The notes beneath the pieces are model-generated. The model made no database searches. It was given only the letters and a program-made list of their open reading frames with translations, and was not told the origin of the DNA. From Polynucleobacter hallstattensis (GTDB lineage Bacteria > Pseudomonadota > Gammaproteobacteria > Burkholderiales > Burkholderiaceae), in contig NZ_JACVPO010000001.1 in NCBI RefSeq assembly GCF_018881835.1, positions 620,001 to 684,000 on the forward strand: a stretch of 64,000 nt of DNA. The letters are read 5' to 3'. How positions within the stretch are numbered: position 1 is the first letter of the stretch; each line of letters opens with the position of its first letter. A program made the translations under genes and the position numbers. Shown in pieces: positions 38,854 through 47,840 of this stretch.

Positions 38854-39948
38854 TTAATCTGGGGTTTTATCTTCTAGCTGAGCTTGCTCTTGATAACGCG
38901 GATCAGCAGCACGCTCATCTTCATCATCCCTATCCTTGCGAATAGAGTCTAAATAATCCTGCAATGAGTAGCACAACTTATCGCAACCCAAGCCTGTCAG
39001 AGCGGAGATCTCAAATACCGGACCTTTCCACTTAAACCGTTTAATAAAGTCCGCAACCACCTTCTTGCGATCTTCCTCCGGAATCATATCGACTTTGTTT
39101 AATACTAACCAACGTGGTTTTTCAACCAGAGCTTCATCGTACTTACGCAATTCATTCACGATAGCAACAGCGTCTGCCACTGGATCAATATTGTCATCAA
39201 ATGGTGCAATATCTACTAAATGCAACAGCACACCAGTACGTTGCAAGTGCCTTAAGAAACGATGTCCCAGACCGGCGCCTTCAGCAGCACCTTCAATTAA
39301 TCCCGGAATGTCAGCAATCACAAAACTACGCTCAGCACCTACACGAACTACCCCTAAATTTGGGTGCAAGGTTGTAAATGGATAATCTGCAATCTTTGGA
39401 CGCGCATTAGACACAGCGGTAATCAAAGTCGATTTACCGGCATTAGGCATACCTAGCAAACCTACGTCAGCCAATACCTTTAATTCCAGCTTGAGCTTAC
39501 GGCGCTCGCCTTCTTTACCATTTGTTTTCTGCCGAGGAGCACGGTTCGTACTACTCTTAAAGTGAATATTTCCCCAACCACCCACACCGCCTTGCGCCAA
39601 GCAAAGGCGCTCCCCGTGGGTAGTCAAGTCAGCAATTGGCTCACCAGTTTCATAGTCAGAAATAATCGTGCCAACTGGCATACGCAACTCAATATCGTCG
39701 CCCGCGCGACCATAGCAATCAGCGCCACGACCAGGCTCACCATTTTTTGCGGTGTGCGTTTTAGCGTAGCGATAGTCAATTAAGGTGTTGATGTTGCGAT
39801 CTGCAGTAGCCCAAACGCTTCCGCCTTTGCCACCGTCACCACCATCAGGACCACCGAATTCAATAAACTTTTCGCGGCGCATAGAGGCACTCCCGGCGCC
39901 ACCTTGGCCAGCTATGACTTCAATACGAGCTTCGTCTATAAATTTCAT
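38854..39948 (-). CDS. obgE: Obg-family GTPase
   Basis: Ribosome-associated GTPase involved in 50S assembly and stress responses. The 364 aa product has the Obg glycine-rich domain (1-158, [18 protein letters not shown]), then the G-domain with GMPNAGKST at 166-174, [22 protein letters not shown] and NKVD, and an acidic C-terminal tail. There is no ribosome site: the ATG at 39948 is 4 bases after the T-run of a terminator hairpin. The MKFIDEA start matches the family, so a downstream start is unlikely. Confidence 0.96.
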   Translation of the reverse strand: MKFIDEARIEVIAGQGGAGSASMRREKFIEFGGPDGGDGGKGGSVWATADRNINTLIDYRYAKTHTAKNGEPGRGADCYGRAGDDIELRMPVGTIISDYETGEPIADLTTHGERLCLAQGGVGGWGNIHFKSSTNRAPRQKTNGKEGERRKLKLELKVLADVGLLGMPNAGKSTLITAVSNARPKIADYPFTTLHPNLGVVRVGAERSFVIADIPGLIEGAAEGAGLGHRFLRHLQRTGVLLHLVDIAPFDDNIDPVADAVAIVNELRKYDEALVEKPRWLVLNKVDMIPEEDRKKVVADFIKRFKWKGPVFEISALTGLGCDKLCYSLQDYLDSIRKDRDDEDERAADPRYQEQAQLEDKTPD

Positions 39949-39952
39949 GAAT

Positions 39953-39978
39953 AAAAAAGGCCTCGCTTAGCGAGGCCT
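39953..39978 (-). terminator. Intrinsic terminator/attenuator between rpmA and obgE
   Basis: Perfect 9-base GC-rich arms (AGGCCTCGC and GCGAGGCCT) around a TTA/TAA loop. On the minus strand six T follow, ending 4 bases before the obgE start codon. It should stop most rplU-rpmA transcripts, so obgE expression would depend on readthrough or on a promoter hidden in 39979-40035. Confidence 0.88.
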
Positions 39979-40035
39979 GTTCCTAAGAGTTAAATTCGGA
40001 ATAAATCTGAATCAAACGTGTCTCAGTCAGGCGTC

Positions 40036-40296
40036 TTATGAACGCGGGAGAACTGAAACCTGGGCCTTTTTCAATGCACCCTTAACGCCAAATTCCACTT
40101 GTCCGTCAACTAAGGCAAACAAAGTGTGATCTTTACCAATACCAACGTTCATACCCGGATGAACTCGAGTACCACGTTGACGAATGATGATGCTGCCAGC
40201 ATTGATTTGCTCGCCGCCAAAAACTTTAACGCCTAAACGTTTCGATTCTGAGTCGCGGCCATTTCGTGTCGAGCCGCCGCCTTTTTTCTGTGCCAT
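40036..40296 (-). CDS. rpmA: 50S ribosomal protein L27
   Basis: Ribosomal protein whose N-terminus reaches the peptidyl-transferase centre. The 86 aa product starts [24 protein letters not shown] and contains [15 protein letters not shown], both signatures of L27. No cleavable N-terminal extension of the Firmicutes type is present. It follows rplU by 34 bases. Confidence 0.98.
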   Translation of the reverse strand: MAQKKGGGSTRNGRDSESKRLGVKVFGGEQINAGSIIIRQRGTRVHPGMNVGIGKDHTLFALVDGQVEFGVKGALKKAQVSVLPRS

Positions 40297-40330
40297 ATCT
40301 TTTCTCCTGCTTTTGAGCCGTTAGCCTAAA

Positions 40331-40642
40331 TTAAGCTTTAATCGTGTTAATCAGAATTTCTGTGTAATTCTGACGATGGCCTTGGTGCTTTTGATAATGC
40401 TTGCGACGGCGCATCTTAAAGATTGTCACTTTATCGTGACGTCCCTGGGAGACAACAGTGGCCATCACAGCTGCACCATTAACCAATGGATCACCCAATT
40501 TGAGTGAAGCGCCTTCGCCTACGGCTAAGACTTGGTCAAGAGTGATTTCGCTGCCGATTTCCGCTGGTATCTGTTCTATTTTCAATTTTTCGCCTGCAGC
40601 AACTTTATACTGTTTGCCACCGGTTTTTATGACCGCGTACAT
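40331..40642 (-). CDS. rplU: 50S ribosomal protein L21
   Basis: The 103 aa product starts [23 protein letters not shown] and has the C-terminal L21 signature [22 protein letters not shown]. The ATG at 40642 is preferred to an upstream in-frame start at 40657. rplU-rpmA-obgE is a conserved bacterial order. It is divergent from ispB over 75 bases. Confidence 0.98.
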   Translation of the reverse strand: MYAVIKTGGKQYKVAAGEKLKIEQIPAEIGSEITLDQVLAVGEGASLKLGDPLVNGAAVMATVVSQGRHDKVTIFKMRRRKHYQKHQGHRQNYTEILINTIKA

Positions 40643-40717
40643 GGTGTGAAACCTCAATTAATACCTACATTTAAGCTAATCCACCCTGGATGAGCTAAGC
40701 CGATTATTATATCTTGC

Positions 40718-41722
40718 ATGACGAACACTGTCAAAACCAACGAATTAAGCCAAATTTTGGCCCCAATTGCCTTAGATTTCAAGGCTTTAGATGAGGTTAT
40801 TCGCCTGCGATTGGCCTCAAAAGTTGCCTTAATTGATCAAATCTCGACTTACATCATCCAGGCGGGTGGAAAACGGGTTAGACCCGCTCTTTTGCTCTTG
40901 GTCAGCAAAGCCTTGGCCAATGACAAAGCAAGCCCGCATGCCTTAGAGCTAGCGGCGGTAGTGGAATTTATCCACACAGCCACCCTTTTGCATGACGATG
41001 TTGTAGATGAATCCACCCTCAGAAGAGGTCGAGAAACCGCCAACGCTGCTTTTGGTAATGCAGCAAGCGTGCTGGTAGGCGATTTTCTGTATTCGAGAGC
41101 ATTTCAGATGATGGTGGGGCCCAATGACCTGCGAGTCATGGAAATCCTTTCTGATGCTACCAATACGATTGCTGAGGGAGAGGTTTTACAACTCCTCAAT
41201 ATGAACGACCCTGAAGTCGATGAAGAAAGCTATTTGCGGGTGATTCGCTATAAAACCGCTAAGTTATTTGAAGCATCCACCGAGCTTGGGGCAATTTTAG
41301 CCGGCGCTGATGCCAAACTAAGAGAGCAATCTGCTGCTTTTGGTCGCCATATTGGCACTGCCTTCCAATTAATGGATGACCTACTGGATTACACCGCCGA
41401 TGCATCTCAAATGGGGAAAAATGCTGGCGATGATTTAAGAGAAGGTAAGCCCACGCTACCGCTCATTCATCTACTTGAAAATGGTAGCACCGAAGAACGC
41501 TTACTCGTTCGTGCGGCAATCGAACAAAATCAAGATTTACCAGATGATGTCTTCCAGCAGATTCTGAGTGCGGTTCAAAATTCTGGCGCACTGGATTACA
41601 CCCAAGCTGCCGCAAAGCGAGAAGTTGATCTCGCACTTGAATGTCTTAAAGAATTTCCTAAAAATGAGGCAACAACAGCGCTACATGCTTTGAGTAGGTA
41701 CTCGCTGTCTAGACAGGCCTAA
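40718..41722 (+). CDS. ispB: Polyprenyl (octaprenyl) diphosphate synthase
   Basis: Makes the long isoprenoid tail of ubiquinone. The 334 aa protein has GGKRVRPALLLL, the first Asp-rich motif DDVVD at 93-97 with LRRG after it, and the second DDLLDYTAD near residue 222. Small residues before the first motif fit a long-chain enzyme, and the divergent placement from rplU is typical of ispB. Its last 4 bases overlap the end of the convergent GrdB-like gene. Confidence 0.94.
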   Translation: MTNTVKTNELSQILAPIALDFKALDEVIRLRLASKVALIDQISTYIIQAGGKRVRPALLLLVSKALANDKASPHALELAAVVEFIHTATLLHDDVVDESTLRRGRETANAAFGNAASVLVGDFLYSRAFQMMVGPNDLRVMEILSDATNTIAEGEVLQLLNMNDPEVDEESYLRVIRYKTAKLFEASTELGAILAGADAKLREQSAAFGRHIGTAFQLMDDLLDYTADASQMGKNAGDDLREGKPTLPLIHLLENGSTEERLLVRAAIEQNQDLPDDVFQQILSAVQNSGALDYTQAAAKREVDLALECLKEFPKNEATTALHALSRYSLSRQA

Positions 41723-42654
41723 GCGCCAACGCTTTTCATTCTGATATCACGCGCTGTAATACGCGCCTTTTCCGCTTCATCACGCAAACGCGTAATTTCC
41801 TCAGCACTCAAACGCTCTAGATTGGAATAGTCTAATTTCCAAGAAGCGTCGGAATCCCAGACTAAGGGTGACTGCACCGTTGTACGTGCGCTTGGAGCGC
41901 TTTCCAGCAAACGCAGAGCTAATTCAAAATTCGAGTCTTGCGATTGCTCATTATCAGGAAGCGCTGCAGCATTACCTAGCGGAAAGTCACTAAAAAGCAA
42001 GCGTGGTACACCGCAATACTCCACAATATCTTTCGCCGCGCCCATGATGACCGTAGGAATACCAGCCTCCTCCAAATAACGCGCCAATAAACTTTGACTT
42101 TGGTGACAAATCGGGCAATTTGGAATTAATACAGCAAGGTCAACGTGATCTGCGCGCATCTTGCTCAAAATGAAGGGCGCATCAATTTCCAGAGTATGGC
42201 GATGGCTGCGATTGGTTGGCAAGCCATAAAAATGCTGGGATAGGGATTGAATACGCCCCTTTGCAACAGCCCGTTTCGCCGCACTAATTGGAAACCAACA
42301 ATTACTGTCCTGCATATTGGCATTGAGCCTATCAACACCGACATGGGCAATACGCAATTCTACATTCTCATCAATCGAGCATTCATAGGGGTCATAAAAC
42401 TTAGCGGCGGCGTTATAAGGTGCACCAGGTCCTTGAGGGCCCTTACTGGCATCAAAGGGTACGGCAGTAGTTACTAAACCGAGGGTTGATTGATTCAGCG
42501 GCTTTTGCAAGGGAGTAAAAGGCACATCAATGTAATGCGCCCAAACATACGGCGTTTCATACCCCAAACCAAGATAGTAATTACGGGTACGCTCAATATA
42601 GCGAACTGGTTGATCTAATTCAGGCGCAAATAGTAATTCAGAATGCTTAGCCAT
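41719..42654 (-). CDS. GrdB-like (glycine/sarcosine/betaine reductase selenoprotein B family) protein
   Basis: The 311 aa product has the family pattern of GrdB-like proteins: RYIERTRNYYLGLGYETPYVWAHY, LVTTAVPFD, VDLAVLIPNCPICHQSQSLLARYLEEAGIPTVIM, and a C-terminal helical tail. True GrdB is a selenoprotein of clostridial Stickland reductases. Here there is no in-frame TGA and the likely redox site is a Cys-Pro-x-Cys (CPIC). No GrdA, GrdC or thioredoxin partners are nearby. The role is unknown; these homologues are widespread in Burkholderiales. ATG at 42654 is chosen after a TTG. Confidence 0.65.
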   Translation of the reverse strand: MAKHSELLFAPELDQPVRYIERTRNYYLGLGYETPYVWAHYIDVPFTPLQKPLNQSTLGLVTTAVPFDASKGPQGPGAPYNAAAKFYDPYECSIDENVELRIAHVGVDRLNANMQDSNCWFPISAAKRAVAKGRIQSLSQHFYGLPTNRSHRHTLEIDAPFILSKMRADHVDLAVLIPNCPICHQSQSLLARYLEEAGIPTVIMGAAKDIVEYCGVPRLLFSDFPLGNAAALPDNEQSQDSNFELALRLLESAPSARTTVQSPLVWDSDASWKLDYSNLERLSAEEITRLRDEAEKARITARDIRMKSVGA

Positions 42655-42709
42655 CAATCCATCCCTGTAAGATATTGCTTATAAATATTAACCATCAGGA
42701 GGATTCATT

Positions 42710-43477
42710 ATGGCTCAATGGCTCAGGTTTCAACATCAAGGCAAAACCGGCTTTGGACAGGTACAAGGCGATCAGGTTGCCGTGTATACCGGTGATCTAT
42801 TTAATAAGCCGCAAGCTACTGGCGAAACATTAAAGCTATCTGATGTCACTATCGATATCCCATGCACCCCATCCAAGATGGTTGCTATGGTGGATAACTT
42901 TCATGCGCTAGTTACCAAGCTTGAGCATACTGTGCCAACAGAGCCTCTATATTTTCTGAAAGGCAATAATTCTTTCTTGGCAACAAATCAAGTGATTCGC
43001 ACTCCCAAGTCTTACTCTGGAAAAGTGGTTTATGAAGGCGAACTCGGCATTGTCATCGGCAAAGCGTGTCATGAAGCAGATGAGGCTCAAGCAGCTAATG
43101 CTATTTTTGGTTACACCTGTATTAACGATGTCACTGCAATCGAGATTTTGAATCGTGATCCCGGCTATGCACAGTGGACCCGCTCAAAGAGTTTTAATAC
43201 CTTTGGCGTCTTCGGCCCTTACATCACTACTGATATAGATCCGAATAAGCTAACAATCATAACCATTTTGAATGACCAAGAGCGTCAGAACTACCCCATC
43301 GCAGATATGATTTTTGCACCTGCAAAATTGGTCAGCCTAATTTCTCAAGACGTCCCACTGCAGGCTGGCGACATCATCGCCTGTGGTACCTCTGTTGGTG
43401 TTGGCTCCATGAAGCCCGGAAGCAATATCAGCATCATTATTGATGGTGTTGGACGCCTAGATAATCGCTTCGAATAA
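42710..43477 (+). CDS. Fumarylacetoacetate hydrolase-family protein
   Basis: The 255 aa protein has the FAH fold: a short N-terminal part, then YEGELGIVIGKACHEAD with the metal-binding Glu pair, GYTCINDVTAIEI, QWTRSKSFNTFGVFGPYI and the closing GDIIACGTSVGVGSMKPG. Family members hydrolyse or decarboxylate C-C bonds of oxo-acids (for example 2-hydroxyhepta-dienedioate isomerase, acylpyruvase, oxaloacetate decarboxylase); the substrate is not evident. A strong ribosome site (AGGAGG) precedes the ATG. It is divergent from the GrdB-like gene. Confidence 0.85.
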   Translation: MAQWLRFQHQGKTGFGQVQGDQVAVYTGDLFNKPQATGETLKLSDVTIDIPCTPSKMVAMVDNFHALVTKLEHTVPTEPLYFLKGNNSFLATNQVIRTPKSYSGKVVYEGELGIVIGKACHEADEAQAANAIFGYTCINDVTAIEILNRDPGYAQWTRSKSFNTFGVFGPYITTDIDPNKLTIITILNDQERQNYPIADMIFAPAKLVSLISQDVPLQAGDIIACGTSVGVGSMKPGSNISIIIDGVGRLDNRFE

Positions 43478-43515
43478 ATGATCAAGGCTGTTGATCTAAA
43501 ACCAAAGTCTCAAAA

Positions 43516-43552
43516 CAAAAACCCTCACCATGTTTAATGGTGAAGGTTTTTT
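43516..43552. terminator. Bidirectional intrinsic terminator
   Basis: A stem of TCACCAT/ATGGTGA extended past one C-A mismatch by ACC/GGT and flanking A and T runs. It is followed by six T on the plus strand and about five on the minus strand. It separates the convergent FAH gene (stop 43477) and ketopantoate reductase-like gene (stop 43599). Confidence 0.85.
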
Positions 43553-43598
43553 AATTCCCTACTAATTTAGAGATTAAATCTAAATATTTCTTTAGATT

Positions 43599-44618
43599 TT
43601 AGTAACCAGAAACGGATGGCAATGCCAAGCTACCTTTAGAGGCTTGAACATTTTCATCAAGGTACTTTGTTAATGCAAAGACCGTATTGAGGCATGGTGT
43701 TGGTATTTTGGTAATCTGGCCAAGCTCAATTACAGAACCTAACAAGGCATCAATCTCCAAGCTACGGCCTGCTTCTAAATCCTGCAACATAGAGGTCTTG
43801 TGTTTGCCAACTTTTTCTGCGCCAGCAATACGACGTTCAATGTCCACACGAAAAGTGACGCCCAACTTTTCAGCAATGGTTTGTGCTTCGGCCATCATGT
43901 TGCGAGCCAGCTCTTTGGTCAGTGGATATTGGCAAATGCCTTCCAATGTTCCATGAGTCAGAGAGCTGATGGGATTGAAAGTCATGTTGCCCCACAATTT
44001 CAACCAAATCTCAGAGCGAATATCCTCCAAGATAGGTGACTTAAATCCAGCTGCCGACATCATTTCAGATACCTTCTGAATACGCTCGGTCTGCTTACCA
44101 TCCAACTCACCTAAAGGAAAGCGATTGCCTTCAACGTGACGAATTACACCTGGAGCTTGTGTAAAGGTTGCTGGATACACTACGCAACCAATGATGTTGT
44201 TGGGATTGATTGCATTTTTGGCAACACCGCCCGCATCAACCGTTTCAACAGAGTGATCCTGATAGTTGCCACCCAACTTCTGAAAGTACCACCAAGGAAT
44301 TCCGTTTTGCATCGGAATTAAGATTGTTTCTGGGCCCATGATTGCGGCAAGATCTTCAATGACTGGCTCAACCTGGTGGGCTTTTACCGCCAAAATCACC
44401 ACGTCTGGCGTTTCTGCATCTCGGATTTTTTCGACTGCTTTTACCTGCGCTACTAAAGGTTCAGGCTGGTCATCCATAATTAATGCAAGGCCACGCTCCT
44501 TGATTGCCGCTAGGGTTGCGCCACGGGCTACTACCGTTACCTCATTGCCGGCTCGTGCCAACATGACAGCAAGATAGCCGCCAATCGCACCCCCTCCACC
44601 GATCACACAGATTTTCAT
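43599..44618 (-). CDS. 2-dehydropantoate 2-reductase family protein
   Basis: The 339 aa protein starts with the NADP loop MKICVIGGGGAIGGYLAVMLARAG and contains VILAVKAHQVE, PMQNGIPWWYF and an ApbA C-terminal domain with SEIWLKLWGNMTFNPIS. This is the PanE/ApbA family. The longer length and the QNGIPWWY motif match a Burkholderiales subgroup often found near FAH-family and transporter genes, so the physiological substrate may be a 2-oxo or 3-hydroxy acid other than ketopantoate. Confidence 0.82.
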   Translation of the reverse strand: MKICVIGGGGAIGGYLAVMLARAGNEVTVVARGATLAAIKERGLALIMDDQPEPLVAQVKAVEKIRDAETPDVVILAVKAHQVEPVIEDLAAIMGPETILIPMQNGIPWWYFQKLGGNYQDHSVETVDAGGVAKNAINPNNIIGCVVYPATFTQAPGVIRHVEGNRFPLGELDGKQTERIQKVSEMMSAAGFKSPILEDIRSEIWLKLWGNMTFNPISSLTHGTLEGICQYPLTKELARNMMAEAQTIAEKLGVTFRVDIERRIAGAEKVGKHKTSMLQDLEAGRSLEIDALLGSVIELGQITKIPTPCLNTVFALTKYLDENVQASKGSLALPSVSGY

Positions 44619-44700
44619 AGGAACTCCATAAAGATAAAAAATTTTGAATTAATCTCATATTAGAGGAGAACATTTAGGGGTGCAATAAAATATTGAGGTT

Positions 44701-46134
44701 CTACTTATCCAACGCTCCTGAGCTTGATATTGGCTTCGGACTTGCAATTAGTCCACCCAATAACATGCCGATAATGCTGACCAAAAGGCCTGCCAATTGA
44801 GGGGGTAGGATTGCTGTCGGAGCCATCATTTCACAGCCAATCCATGTCACTAACCCCCCTAAAACAGCCAATAAGCCACCCAAAGAATTTGCTCTTGACC
44901 AATACACGCCAAATGCCAGTGGCACAAAAGCAGCTACTAGCGTGACCTTGTAGGCATTTTCAACCATCTTAAAAATGGATAGCTCTGAATTAATCGCAAA
45001 AAAGGTTACTGCCACCGTGAAACATAGAACGGTGATTCGCATAATCTTCAGTAAGTCTTGATCAGATAAATGCTTAAAAAACCCTCGCACGATGTTTTCA
45101 GCGAAAGTAACTGAGGGTGCTAACAAAGTGGCGCTGGCGCAACTCTTAATTGCCGATAGTAAGGCACCGAAAAACATCACCTGCGCAATCAATGGAGCAT
45201 GATTCAAGATAAGCTTAGGCAAAATCATTTGCGGGTCAGTGTCTATGTACTGCTTTACCAAAGCAGGGCTAATGATGGTTGCTGAATAAGCTAGGTATAG
45301 AGGCACAAAGGCAAATACGAAATACAAGACTCCACCCAATAATGCTGCCTGCACTGCAATGTTGACGTTCTTAGAGGAGGTAATCCGCTGAAAGACATCT
45401 TGCTGGGGAATGGAGCCCAACATCATGGTGCACAAAGCCGCAGTAAAACCCAAAATGGAAGCAAGGTTCATATCAGGCCAAAAATTAGAAAATTGACCTG
45501 CTGCAAGTGCATGATCAAAAACTATACCCATCCCGCCCGCTTGGGTTGTCATCTCCCCACCAATGTAGAGCATGCCCACCACAATAATGATCATTTGAAT
45601 GAAATCGGTTATTGCTACCGACCACATACCGCCAAACAATGTATAAATCAGTACACTCCCAGCGCCAATCAACATGCCAGCCGTTTGCGTGATGCTGCCG
45701 TCGGAAACTACATTAAAGACCAAGCCGAGGGCTTTAATTTGAGCTGAAACCCAGCCCAAATAAGAAATCACAATACAAAGGGTAACCAGTACTTCAACGG
45801 TACGACCGTATTTCTCTCTAAAGAAATCACCGATTGTGAGCATTCGACGGTTATAGAGGTGACGAGCAAAAAACAGGCCCACTAATATGAGGCATAAGGA
45901 TGAGCCAAAGGGGTCAGATACGATTCCCCCTAAGCCTTCTTTTAAGAAGGTTGCAGGAATGCCTAAAACCGCCTCCGACCCAAACCAAGTAGCAAATACG
46001 GTGGCGGTAACAATAGGCAAAGGAAGGCTATGACCTGCTGCAGCAAAGTCAGCAGTGTTTTTGACGCGTAGCGCGGCCCATAGGCCAATACCTACCGAAA
46101 CCACCCAATAGATGATGACAAACCAAATCAGCAT
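44701..46134 (-). CDS. Sodium:solute symporter family transporter
   Basis: The 477 aa membrane protein has 12-13 hydrophobic segments. It has SSS family traits: DFAAAGHSLPLPIVTATVFATWFGSEAVLGIPATF near the N-terminus, LGWVSAQIKALG, FGGMWSVAITDFIQMIIIV and QQDVFQRITSSKNVNIA. Substrates in this family include proline, pantothenate, acetate and other organic acids; none can be assigned here. A ribosome site (AAGGAGAAAT) precedes the start at 46134. It follows the reductase-like gene region on the same strand and is divergent from the squalene/phytoene synthase gene. Confidence 0.88.
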   Translation of the reverse strand: MLIWFVIIYWVVSVGIGLWAALRVKNTADFAAAGHSLPLPIVTATVFATWFGSEAVLGIPATFLKEGLGGIVSDPFGSSLCLILVGLFFARHLYNRRMLTIGDFFREKYGRTVEVLVTLCIVISYLGWVSAQIKALGLVFNVVSDGSITQTAGMLIGAGSVLIYTLFGGMWSVAITDFIQMIIIVVGMLYIGGEMTTQAGGMGIVFDHALAAGQFSNFWPDMNLASILGFTAALCTMMLGSIPQQDVFQRITSSKNVNIAVQAALLGGVLYFVFAFVPLYLAYSATIISPALVKQYIDTDPQMILPKLILNHAPLIAQVMFFGALLSAIKSCASATLLAPSVTFAENIVRGFFKHLSDQDLLKIMRITVLCFTVAVTFFAINSELSIFKMVENAYKVTLVAAFVPLAFGVYWSRANSLGGLLAVLGGLVTWIGCEMMAPTAILPPQLAGLLVSIIGMLLGGLIASPKPISSSGALDK

Positions 46135-46242
46135 CGCCTAATTTCTCCTTCTGGAATTTGCACAAATTATATGGCTTTGTTACTTATGCCATTTAAGCAA
46201 CTAGGGCTAAATTTGGGCATGCTGGTCTGACATAATTCAGGG

Positions 46243-47232
46243 GTGAATTCCGCCATACACCCTAACGAGTACCCCAATAGCGATTTAGCCTATCAAAAAG
46301 CGATTTTGGGTTCTGTATCGCGCACTTTTGCGCTCACAATCCCTCTTTTGCCACCAGCAATTGAAGTGGTAGTTGGCAATACCTACTTACTGTGCCGTAT
46401 TGTCGACACTATTGAGGATGCGGCTGAACTCAGTCCAGCAGAAAAGCAGCGCTTATCCAAGCTATTTTTGGAGGCAACGTTAGGGACTATTCCAGTAGCT
46501 TCATTTGTAGCCCCCTGTCTAGATGCTCTCAGGGGCTATTCCAATGTTGATGAGCTAGATTTAATTGCTCACACCCCCACTGTTCTTCGCATTCTGCACA
46601 CTTTCCCAGATAGGGATCGGGCAGCCATTGGCCGTTGTGTTTCGATTATGTCTGATGGTATGTCTTACTTTCATAATCGACAAACGCAAGAGGGACTAAA
46701 AGATCTCGCAGAATTTGAAAAGTATTGCTATGTAGTAGCCGGCGTAGTGGGGGAGTTACTCACAGACATCTTTAGCCATTATTCCCCTGAGTTTGCAAAA
46801 CGTATTCAAGGTCATGAGCAGTTAGCCATCGCTTTTGGTCAAGCCTTACAAATGACTAATATTCTGAAAGACTCACCGGAGGACCATGCACGTGGAGTCT
46901 CCTGGAAGCCAGCGCAGATGAGCCAAGCAGAGCTTCTAAAGATTGCCCACAAAAAACTTCAAGACTCCATGAGCTACATTATTTTGCTCCCAGAAAATGA
47001 GATAGGTATGAGACGCTTCTGCTTTCTAGCCTTTGGGCTTGCCGTCATGACGCTTGAAAAAATTGCTAGTAGAAAAGAATTTAGCAATCAATCTGAGGTG
47101 AAACTTTCTAGAAATACCGTTTGGATTTTCCATGCCTTCACAAAGATTGCAGCCGGGAATACATTCTTGATGAAATCATTCTTTTTTGCAGCACCTAAGC
47201 AACTCAGAAAAATCTCGGCAAAGAATGATTAG
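46243..47232 (+). CDS. Squalene/phytoene synthase family protein
   Basis: The 329 aa protein starts from a GTG and has both diphosphate-binding motifs of the trans-isoprenyl head-to-head synthases: DTIED at 55-59 within RIVDTIEDA, and NILKDSPED at 206-214. The sequence SVSRTFALTIPLLP is a family N-terminus. It should join two prenyl diphosphates (farnesyl to squalene or geranylgeranyl to phytoene). No hopanoid or carotenoid genes (shc, crtI, hpn) are near, so the product and its use are open. A weak C-terminal hydrophobic stretch is present. Confidence 0.85.
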   Translation: MNSAIHPNEYPNSDLAYQKAILGSVSRTFALTIPLLPPAIEVVVGNTYLLCRIVDTIEDAAELSPAEKQRLSKLFLEATLGTIPVASFVAPCLDALRGYSNVDELDLIAHTPTVLRILHTFPDRDRAAIGRCVSIMSDGMSYFHNRQTQEGLKDLAEFEKYCYVVAGVVGELLTDIFSHYSPEFAKRIQGHEQLAIAFGQALQMTNILKDSPEDHARGVSWKPAQMSQAELLKIAHKKLQDSMSYIILLPENEIGMRRFCFLAFGLAVMTLEKIASRKEFSNQSEVKLSRNTVWIFHAFTKIAAGNTFLMKSFFFAAPKQLRKISAKND

Positions 47233-47723
47233 AGCGCGCCCTCATGCTTTAAGAGCCAAATTTTGATCTGGCGATAAAAACCTGGGCTATCTTCTTTCAT
47301 AAAACCCCCAAGACCTTGTGCAGAAACTACTCTATGGCACGGGGTAACTAACGGGTAGGGATTAGCTCCGCAAGCAGTCCCAACTGCACGAGGTCCGCTT
47401 TTAATCTTTTTTGCAATCTCACCATAGGTGATTGTCTTTCCCGCCTCAATACCTAGGGTGGCATTCCAAACTTTTTGCTGATGAACCGTTCCGGCAGGCT
47501 TGAGTGGAACATCAAATATGGATAAAGCGTTATTAAAGTATTGGGCACACTGTTTTGAGAAGGCTTTTGCCAACGCATTTCCCGGAGGAATCAAGTCAGC
47601 GTCTAGAGGCAGATAATCGATTTTTGAGATCATCAAACTCCCATCTACTAGCTCTGTTTGCACGCCTAGACGCCCAAAAGGGGCTGATATGACGCAATAC
47701 TCGACAGATTTAAGAGTAGACAT
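47229..47723 (-). CDS. ogt: Methylated-DNA-[protein]-cysteine S-methyltransferase
   Basis: Suicide repair protein for O6-alkylguanine. The 164 aa product has the active-site PCHRVV with acceptor Cys129, preceded by GPRAVGTACGANPYPLVT and a Tyr/Arg helix-turn-helix region. A short Ada-like N-domain is present but no AraC domain. It overlaps the convergent synthase gene by 4 bases. Confidence 0.93.
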   Translation of the reverse strand: MSTLKSVEYCVISAPFGRLGVQTELVDGSLMISKIDYLPLDADLIPPGNALAKAFSKQCAQYFNNALSIFDVPLKPAGTVHQQKVWNATLGIEAGKTITYGEIAKKIKSGPRAVGTACGANPYPLVTPCHRVVSAQGLGGFMKEDSPGFYRQIKIWLLKHEGAL

Positions 47724-47840
47724 ACGGAAGATTCTGACACAGATTGAGGGATAAATTCATGCAGGATTCCGATACAGCTATAGCGAGTGAAATGGCACTT
47801 TGCTATATTGATTGTTCCTTATTCTTTGCAGGTATAGCTG

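Noticed and set aside
41719..42654. GrdB-like gene as a selenoprotein
   Set aside because: There is no in-frame TGA and no SECIS-like hint; the redox site is cysteine.
43478..43598. Possible tRNA in one of the larger gaps
   Set aside because: No cloverleaf, T-loop or CCA-type end could be found here or in the gaps at 21506-21753, 31728-31999 and 47724-47840.
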